Positions 7,761 through 12,093 of a DNA stretch of 12,093 nucleotides are shown here, piece after piece; position 1 is the stretch's first letter, and each line of letters opens with the position of its first letter. The translations under genes were made by a program, and so were the position numbers. The notes beneath the pieces were generated by a model. It did not search any database. It was not told where the DNA came from and was given only the letters and a program-made list of their open reading frames with translations. This stretch comes from Leptolinea sp. (GTDB lineage: Bacteria; Chloroflexota; Anaerolineae; Anaerolineales; Anaerolineaceae), in the NCBI GenBank assembly GCA_022837205.1, contig JALHEL010000058.1:1-12093 (forward strand), given 5' to 3'.

Positions 7761-8510
7761 TTATACCAACAAGATCATTAAAGCGCCGATTCCGAGTGCG
7801 ACAATAAAGCCATATCGCAGGATATCCATCACCAACAGTCCGACATCCGGAGTAGCTTCCTTCCTTTCAGGCTGTGTTACAACGGGGAGTTCGTATAGCT
7901 GTTCCCCGATGAATACGTCATCCGCTGTTGCCAGCCCGGTTGCCTGACCGAGTAAACTGTCTCCGGCGATATAAATTTCTTCTTCGTTTTGAAACATCAG
8001 ATCTTGCAATGCAATTTCCGGACCTCCGGATCCGATGTTCAAGTGCATAGCATAGGGTGTCTCTTCCAGAAGACCAAGCATCGTTGTTTGATGGGAAAGA
8101 GAATCAAATCCGGCAAAATCGAGGGAAGCCGCGGAAAATTCATTTTCGAGATCCGCTTGTCGATATCCCATTTTTACCGCATCTTTTGTAAGCGCATGAA
8201 CCAAGCCGGAATTATTGGTTACGAACGGCGGTTCATCGGATGCGGCAAAACGGTTTGCAAGTTGTTCCGAGGTATTTATGGCAACCAAAGCGGACGGGGC
8301 GATCAATTGTGATTCGTCTCGATTGAGAACATCCAAATGAATCGGCTTTCCTTCTTCTATACTGCGAGAAAGACTGAGCTGAAGTTTTTTAGAATTTGAA
8401 TCATTCTTGTAAAGAGGAAGCAACTTTATCTTATTTCTCAGAAATAAGCAGAGTCCATAAATCAGCAGGGTAGCAATGATGAGAATCAGTCCAAACCTTG
8501 ATGGATTCAT
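7761..8510 (-). CDS. DUF6754-like bitopic membrane protein, first gene of the cluster
   Basis: 249 residues from the ATG at 8510. TM helices lie at about 6-24 and 226-249, enclosing a roughly 200-residue soluble domain with phrases such as LIAPSALVAINTSEQLANRF (69-88), SDEPPFVTNNSGLVHALTKD (91-110), IGSGGPEIALQ (159-169), EIYIAGDSLLGQATGLATAD (178-197) and IGEQLYE (201-207). These resemble, from memory, the Chloroflexota family DUF6754; this is not confirmed by search. A longer reading from an ATG at 8708 would add 66 residues across the promoter region. The ATG at 8510 is preferred because GAGAGGAG sits 7-14 nt upstream and a hydrophobic helix follows at once. It heads the minus-strand cluster. 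The function is unknown; a membrane-complex subunit is inferred from context. Confidence 0.85.
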   Translation of the reverse strand: MNPSRFGLILIIATLLIYGLCLFLRNKIKLLPLYKNDSNSKKLQLSLSRSIEEGKPIHLDVLNRDESQLIAPSALVAINTSEQLANRFAASDEPPFVTNNSGLVHALTKDAVKMGYRQADLENEFSAASLDFAGFDSLSHQTTMLGLLEETPYAMHLNIGSGGPEIALQDLMFQNEEEIYIAGDSLLGQATGLATADDVFIGEQLYELPVVTQPERKEATPDVGLLVMDILRYGFIVALGIGALMILLV

Positions 8511-8517
8511 AGTTTTT

Positions 8518-8525
8518 CTCCTCTC
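8518..8525 (-). promoter_or_regulatory. Shine-Dalgarno deciding the start of the DUF6754-like gene
   Basis: GAGAGGAG on the minus strand, with its AGGAG core 7 nt before the ATG at 8510. The strength of this site and the hydrophobic N-terminus that follows argue against the 66-codon upstream extension. Confidence 0.85.
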
Positions 8526-8559
8526 GATCGAACGAATCTGCAATTTATGTACTGATAAA

Positions 8560-8568
8560 AGTATAGCA
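8560..8568 (-). promoter_or_regulatory. Putative extended -10 promoter of the minus-strand cluster
   Basis: TGCTATACT on the minus strand is an extended -10 (TGN plus TATACT) about 50 nt before the ATG at 8510, predicting a leader of roughly 40-45 nt. The -35 position 17 nt upstream reads TTCGAA, a poor match, as is common for extended -10 promoters. A second candidate, TGCTAAAAT, lies at 8789-8797. Assignment is by motif only. Confidence 0.45.
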
Positions 8569-8820
8569 TATTCACTTCGTAATTCGAATGTTAAGGAAGA
8601 GCCTGATATTCGGTACATATCAATCGGGAAAAAACAGGGGACGTCTTTTCGGAAATATGAATTAATCCGATTGAAAATCCGAAAATCCGCAATAGAAAAT
8701 TCGTTCAAGCGGAGAGCATTTCCGGTTGTGTGATCTTGACTTTATTCTGTACCGACTTTTATTTCGACAGTTAACATCCGTTGGCTCAATTTTAGCATAT
8801 TACCGTAAGGAGTTCGGAAC

Positions 8821-8853
8821 AAAAACCCTCCGTCGAATTTTTCGACGGAGGGT
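8821..8853 (-). terminator. Rho-independent terminator of tRNA-Leu
   Basis: Inverted repeat at 8825-8853: 13-bp stem (arms ACCCTCCGTCGAA and TTCGACGGAGGGT) with a 3-nt loop. On the minus strand it is followed directly by a T run (TTTTTG), starting about 15 nt after the tRNA 3' end. The T tract on this side fixes the orientation. Confidence 0.88.
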
Positions 8854-8868
8854 ATGTTATAATTTTTG

Positions 8869-8949
8869 TGCCGAAGGTGGGAATCGAACCCACATACACA
8901 AGGTACACGATTTTGAGTCGTGCGCGTCTGCCAGTTCCGCCACTTCGGC
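8869..8949 (-). tRNA. tRNA-Leu (anticodon CAA)
   Basis: 81 nt including the discriminator A. The acceptor stem GCCGAAG/CTTCGGC is a perfect 7 bp. The D-arm region is GCGGAACTGGCAGACGC, typical of Leu. The anticodon arm CACGA-CTCAAAA-TCGTG has anticodon CAA, decoding UUG. There is a longish variable region of about 12 nt, and the T-arm is GTGGG-TTCGAAT-CCCAC. The 3' CCA is not encoded (CAC follows the discriminator), so it must be added post-transcriptionally. The variable arm is short for a type II tRNA-Leu, but the anticodon and D-arm support leucine. Confidence 0.93.
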
Positions 8950-8961
8950 TGAAGTTCTTCA

Positions 8962-8990
8962 ATTCTACCCACAAAATTAACTGTGGTCAA
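8962..8990 (-). promoter_or_regulatory. Sigma-70 promoter of tRNA-Leu
   Basis: On the minus strand: -35 TTGACC (8985-8990), exactly 17-nt spacer, -10 TAGAAT (8962-8967). Transcription would begin a few bases before the mature tRNA 5' end at 8949. The -35 box shares bases with the plus-strand Shine-Dalgarno of the divergent ychF-like gene. An imperfect dyad, CCACA-N8-TGTGG (8969-8986), covers the spacer. Confidence 0.85.
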
Positions 8991-9001
8991 GGAGATCTTA
9001 C

Positions 9002-10078
9002 ATGCGACTTGGAATTGTCGGTCTGCCTCAAAGTGGAAAAACCACTTTATTTAATGCATTAACCCGGGGCAGTTTTCCGGTAGGAACCGCTACGGGGAAA
9101 ATAGAAATTCATGATGCGGTCGTTGATGTCCCCGATGAGAGAGTCGACGTACTGGCAAAGATGTTTCATCCGAAAAAGACAATTTATGCCAAAGTGAACT
9201 ATGCGGATATCGCCGGATTGGACGGAAGCTCCGCCAAGAGCGGAATATCCGGTGAATTGTTAAACAAATTGGCACAAATGGACGGATTTATTCATGTCGT
9301 ACGTTGTTTTACCAATGATCAGGTACCTCATCCCGCCGGAAGTATTGATCCGATACGAGATATTCAGACATTGGACGGGGATTTTTTATTAAACGATCTG
9401 ATTTCCGTCGAAAAGAAACTGGAACGATTGACGGATGAGAAAAGAAAAGGCGGCGGCAGGGAAAAAGCAGTCATCGATCGAGAGATTGAATTATTCGAAA
9501 AATTGCATGCCTGCCTGGCCGAGGAAAAACCTTTACGGGAATTGGATCTGACCGCCGAAGAAGAAAAAGCGATTTCCGGTTTCGGATTACTGTCACGAAA
9601 ACCGGTATTGATTCTTTTGAATTTGGATGAAACCCAGGAAGTTCCGCGGATTGATTATCCTTATAAACAGAGCAAAGTCGAATCGATTCGGGGACAAATC
9701 GAAATGGAATTAGCCCAGCTTTCCCCTGAGGATGCCGCGATGTTTATGGAAGATTATCATATTTCCGAATTGGGACTGAATCGGGTGATCAGGCTTTCCT
9801 ATGAATTGTTGGGGCAATTGTCTTTTTTTACAGCCGGAGCGGATGAGTGCCGAGCATGGACGGTACGCCGCGGAGCTACGGCGCCGGAAGCCGCAGGTGT
9901 GATTCATACGGATCTGCAAAAAGGCTTTATTCGGGCTGAGGTCATTGCATACGATGATTTAATTGAATTAGGCGGCATGAACGAGGCAAAAGCCAAAGGG
10001 AAACTGAGGTTGGAGGGAAAAGACTATATCGTAAAAGATGGCGATATTTTGAATATCCGTTTTAACGTTTCCAAATAA
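9002..10078 (+). CDS. ychF: YchF/OLA1-family P-loop NTPase
   Basis: 358 residues, close to the roughly 363 of E. coli YchF. Order of motifs: P-loop GLPQSGKTT (7-15); VPDERVDVLAKMF (43-55), a YchF signature; G3 DIAGL (69-73); HVVRCF (98-103); altered G4 NLDE (207-210), the NxxE form that gives this Obg-related family ATP rather than GTP preference; and a C-terminal TGS domain (about 275-355) with LSFFTAG, IHTDLQKGFIRAEVI (301-315) and KDGDILNIRFNV. YchF binds ribosomes and is linked to translation and oxidative-stress control. The helical insert (about 130-195) is present. After DIAGL the usual KGASKGEG switch reads DGSSAKSGISG, so it is somewhat divergent. AAGGAG lies 7 nt before the ATG, with the tRNA promoter on the other strand. 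No convincing plus-strand promoter is visible in the 52 nt between tRNA and gene. Confidence 0.95.
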   Translation: MRLGIVGLPQSGKTTLFNALTRGSFPVGTATGKIEIHDAVVDVPDERVDVLAKMFHPKKTIYAKVNYADIAGLDGSSAKSGISGELLNKLAQMDGFIHVVRCFTNDQVPHPAGSIDPIRDIQTLDGDFLLNDLISVEKKLERLTDEKRKGGGREKAVIDREIELFEKLHACLAEEKPLRELDLTAEEEKAISGFGLLSRKPVLILLNLDETQEVPRIDYPYKQSKVESIRGQIEMELAQLSPEDAAMFMEDYHISELGLNRVIRLSYELLGQLSFFTAGADECRAWTVRRGATAPEAAGVIHTDLQKGFIRAEVIAYDDLIELGGMNEAKAKGKLRLEGKDYIVKDGDILNIRFNVSK

Positions 10079-10101
10079 AATCGAACGGGAGCAAATGATT
10101 T

Positions 10102-10135
10102 AACAAAGATCCGGAAATTTTTCCGGATCTTTGTT
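10102..10135. terminator. Hairpin terminator between convergent ychF and slipin genes
   Basis: Perfect 15-bp inverted repeat (arms AACAAAGATCCGGAA and TTCCGGATCTTTGTT) with a 4-nt ATTT loop, 24 nt after the ychF stop and 31 nt from the slipin stop. The 3' arm and following bases on the plus strand are U-rich (TCTTTGTTATTCTT). The lower stem is A/T-rich on both sides, so it may serve both convergent genes, though neither side has an unbroken T run. Confidence 0.8.
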
Positions 10136-10166
10136 ATTCTTCGAGATTAAATCTTTTGCGCTTTGC

Positions 10167-11114
10167 TTATTCGGGAGCTTGTTTATTACCGAACGCCTTT
10201 AACAATTCCATCGGGAGCGGGAACAGGATTGTTGAATTCCTTTCAACCGCGATTTCATTGAGAGTTTGCAAGTAGCGCAGTTGCAAAGTCGCCGGATCCT
10301 TTGAGATCACGGAAGCCGCGTCCAGAAGCTTTTGAGCCGCCTGAAATTCGCCATCGGCCGCAATAATTTTTGCCCGGCGTTCGCGCTCCGCTTCCGCTTG
10401 TTTTGCCATTGCCCGTTTCATGGTATCCGGCAATTCAATACTTTTAATCTCAACAGCAGAAATCTTGATTCCCCATGGATCGGTATCCTCGTCCAACAGT
10501 TTTCGCAAAACTTCATTGAGTTCGGTTCGTTTGGAAAGGATTTCATCCAGTTCATGTTGCCCCAATACCGACCGTAAGGAGGTCTGACCGAGCAAAGTGG
10601 TGCTCAAAGTATAATTGGCAACTTTCGTAACGGATAAAATGGGATCAAATACGTTGAAATAGACTACGGCATCCACCAATACCGGCACGTTGTCCTTGGT
10701 AATTACCTCCTGTTTTGAGACGTCAATCGTAAACGTTCGCAAGTCTATTTTCACAACCCGATCGATTCCAAACGGGAAAATGATATTCAATCCGGGTTCA
10801 AGGGTTGCCATTAACCGACCGAGCCGGAAAAGGACACCTCGCTGATATTCGTTTATGATCACCACCATCGGCGGCAGCATGATAAACGGAATAATGGCTA
10901 AAATCACCAATCCGACCAATTGGCCGGTCATAGGTCCCTCTTCGGGGACAGAACTGACCAAGAAAAGCCCGGACAGTCCCCAAATCAATAATGTTCCCAA
11001 AAGAGCGGCGAAAACAGAAAACTTTTTTCTGATCAGAGCCAATAAAATCCAAACCAGCCACCAAACCGCTTCGATAATCAAAATAATCGATAAAACTGAT
11101 ATTTCAGGCCTCAT
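10167..11114 (-). CDS. Slipin / stomatin-like SPFH-domain membrane protein
   Basis: 315 residues. The SPFH/band 7 region starts near residue 88: EYQRGVLFRLGRLMATLEPG (89-108), IIFPFGIDRVVKIDLRT (111-127), VPVLVDAVVYFNV (143-155), LRSVLGQHELDEILSKR (180-196), then the diagnostic stomatin tail MKRAMAKQAEAERERRAKII (232-251) and ADGEFQAAQKL, with an oligomerisation-type segment to the end. Slipins form ring-like membrane microdomain scaffolds and often pair with NfeD proteases; no NfeD gene is in the window. Most bacterial slipins are about 250-260 residues with one N-terminal hydrophobic hairpin. Here three hydrophobic segments precede the domain (about 6-28, 33-55, 65-88), an extra 55-60 residues. 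GAGGA lies 8 nt before the ATG. The gene begins 42 nt after the dihydrolipoyl dehydrogenase stop, so the two are probably co-transcribed. Confidence 0.93.
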   Translation of the reverse strand: MRPEISVLSIILIIEAVWWLVWILLALIRKKFSVFAALLGTLLIWGLSGLFLVSSVPEEGPMTGQLVGLVILAIIPFIMLPPMVVIINEYQRGVLFRLGRLMATLEPGLNIIFPFGIDRVVKIDLRTFTIDVSKQEVITKDNVPVLVDAVVYFNVFDPILSVTKVANYTLSTTLLGQTSLRSVLGQHELDEILSKRTELNEVLRKLLDEDTDPWGIKISAVEIKSIELPDTMKRAMAKQAEAERERRAKIIAADGEFQAAQKLLDAASVISKDPATLQLRYLQTLNEIAVERNSTILFPLPMELLKAFGNKQAPE

Positions 11115-11156
11115 TTATTGTTCCTCTTTCTAAAACTCAGTCAATCCCTTTCTTAA

Positions 11157-12093
11157 TCATATCAGCAAATTCCCGGCAGCCTCCGCGATTCCTTCGCTTA
11201 AAGTGGGATGAGCATGGATATTCATAAGAATATCTTCTGCTGTCAATTGCTTTGTCGCCGCAAGGGTTAATTCGGGCAACAATTCGCACACTTCCGCACC
11301 GATCATCGTCGCACCCAGAATTCGATGATCGGTCGCATCGCAAATCAATTTAATCCAGCCTTCATTTTCATTCATACCGAGTGCTTTTCCGTTTGCGAGG
11401 AAGGCGGATTTTCCCGCTTTGATTTTAATCTTTCTCGCATCAGCGGAAGCTTCCGTCAATCCGAAAGATGCCACTTGCGGGAAGCTGAAGGTGCAATGCG
11501 GAACCAAATCCAAATTCAACGGTTCGGTTATAAGACCGCCGATTTGTTCCGCGGCGATTCTTCCCATTGTCATGGCGGAATGCGCCAGTAAGATTTTCCC
11601 GGTAATATCTCCGACGGCATAGATGTGATCCGCAGCGGTTTTTCCGAACGGATCGCAATCAATCCATCCCCGTTCGGTGGTTTTTACTCCGGCGGCTTCC
11701 AGATTGAGCTCGGCGGGATTCGGTCGAAATCCGACAGCAATCAAAACCTGTTGTGCCGACACTTCGCTTTCACCTTTTTCATTGATCAAATGAATCATCA
11801 CGCCATCGGAGACTTTTTCGATCGATTTCAAGCGGGTGCCTGTTTTTACATCGATTCCTTGTTTTTTGAAAGATCGTTCCAATTCACGCCCGGCTTCCGG
11901 ATCTTCATTCGGCAGTAAATTCGGTTGCATTTCCACGACGGTAACAGCGGAACCGTACGCGCTCCATATCGTGGCAAATTCCACGCCGATCGCACCGCCG
12001 CCGATAATTACAACGGAATTCGGCAATTTGGTTTGGAGAATCGCCTGACGATAATTTAAGATTCTTTCACCGTCAAACTCCATCCCTTTCAGT
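11157..12093 (-). CDS. lpdA: Dihydrolipoyl dehydrogenase (E3), N-terminal third beyond right edge
   Basis: The reading frame stays open to the right edge (LKG precedes MEFDGERIL), so the methionine at 12083 is internal, not the start. Visible parts, numbered from that Met: NAD-binding Rossmann motif VVIIGGGAIGVEFA (24-37) with VTVVEMQPNLLPNEDPE; second FAD contact region IYAVGDITGKILLAHSAMTMG; dimerisation domain starting at VPHCTFSFPQVASFGLTEAS; and the catalytic HAHPTLSE near the C-terminus, whose His and Glu form the acid-base pair of the disulfide oxidoreductase. The FAD-binding N-terminus with the redox CxxxxC lies outside, so activity cannot be judged. E3 reoxidises dihydrolipoamide for 2-oxo-acid dehydrogenases or the glycine cleavage system. 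Mercuric reductase-like relatives are possible, but the HAHPTLSE tail fits E3. The slipin follows 42 nt downstream. Confidence 0.93.
   Translation of the reverse strand, partial: LKGMEFDGERILNYRQAILQTKLPNSVVIIGGGAIGVEFATIWSAYGSAVTVVEMQPNLLPNEDPEAGRELERSFKKQGIDVKTGTRLKSIEKVSDGVMIHLINEKGESEVSAQQVLIAVGFRPNPAELNLEAAGVKTTERGWIDCDPFGKTAADHIYAVGDITGKILLAHSAMTMGRIAAEQIGGLITEPLNLDLVPHCTFSFPQVASFGLTEASADARKIKIKAGKSAFLANGKALGMNENEGWIKLICDATDHRILGATMIGAEVCELLPELTLAATKQLTAEDILMNIHAHPTLSEGIAEAAGNLLI

Larger units (their letters stand above)
8511..8820. other. Non-coding region between the membrane-protein cluster and the tRNA-Leu terminator
   Basis: About 310 bp, AT-rich, with no credible gene on either strand; open frames here are extensions or shadows without a ribosome-binding site. 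It contains the ribosome-binding site and probable promoter of the minus-strand cluster. A 9-base word, TAGCATATT on the plus strand, occurs twice (8564-8572 and 8793-8801), each as part of an extended -10-like sequence on the minus strand (TGCTATACT and TGCTAAAAT). The upstream copy has no recognisable -35. I see no riboswitch or strong hairpin. Confidence 0.6.

Noticed and set aside
8511..8708. 66-codon upstream extension of the DUF6754-like gene
   Set aside because: The extension has no ribosome-binding site, crosses the likely promoter, and the internal ATG at 8510 has a strong GAGAGGAG and begins a TM helix.
8736..8764. Plus-strand TTGACT as a -35 box for ychF
   Set aside because: The -10 position holds only TTATTT, and the transcript would have to pass the terminator hairpin and run antisense through the tRNA.
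8742..8990. Minus-strand 82-residue and plus-strand 84-residue frames over the tRNA
   Set aside because: They translate the tRNA-Leu gene (phrases such as KWRNWQTRTTQNRV and GGNRTHIHKVHDFES are well-known spurious translations of tRNA genes).
12081..12083. Methionine at 12083 as the start of dihydrolipoyl dehydrogenase
   Set aside because: The frame remains open to the edge, the sequence there (LKGMEFDGERI) is internal in E3 enzymes, and the FAD/CxxxxC N-terminus is missing.

Overview
The window looks like a chromosomal segment of an uncultured or poorly known bacterium, most likely of the Chloroflexota (class Anaerolineae). The evidence is moderate GC content and, above all, a seven-gene minus-strand cluster built around a MutL/GlmL-type ('glutamate mutase L') ASKHA-fold protein flanked by membrane proteins of a kind I recall from Anaerolineae genomes. 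The phylum call is an inference from protein resemblance, not from a marker gene. No mobile elements, CRISPR arrays or phage genes were seen.

Layout. Bases 1-8510 hold seven consecutive minus-strand genes, read from right to left: a bitopic DUF6754-like membrane protein (7761-8510), a six-TM protein (7109-7747), an 833-residue zinc-ribbon/acidic-linker/two-TM protein (4611-7112), a polytopic membrane protein (3932-4627), the MutL/GlmL-like protein (2310-4013), a soluble protein with a KOW-like C-terminus (1241-2317), and a Ser/Thr/Pro-rich single-TM protein that runs off the left edge (1-1226). Gaps are 13-14 nt, or the genes overlap by 4-82 nt, so the cluster reads as one translationally coupled operon. 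A putative extended -10 promoter lies at about 8560-8568. Bases 8511-8868 are non-coding and also hold the terminator of the next gene.

Bases 8869-8949 are a minus-strand tRNA-Leu(CAA) with its own near-consensus sigma-70 promoter (8962-8990) and a rho-independent terminator (8821-8853). The tRNA is divergent from a plus-strand ychF/OLA1-type P-loop NTPase (9002-10078), and its -35 box overlaps the ychF Shine-Dalgarno. A perfect 15-bp hairpin (10102-10135) separates ychF from the convergent pair at the right edge: a slipin (SPFH/stomatin) with an unusual multi-TM N-terminal extension (10167-11114), and the C-terminal two thirds of a dihydrolipoyl dehydrogenase (11157 to the right edge).

How the genes may work together. 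The left cluster encodes one nucleotide-binding-fold protein, one soluble partner and five membrane proteins. There is no glutamate mutase subunit or other B12 enzyme in the window, so the 'glutamate mutase L' label probably hides a different, undescribed envelope-associated system. The most specific anomaly is that the MutL-like gene begins inside the preceding membrane-protein gene, lacks a visible Shine-Dalgarno, and lacks the N-terminal phosphate-1 (DxGxxxT) segment expected of the family.
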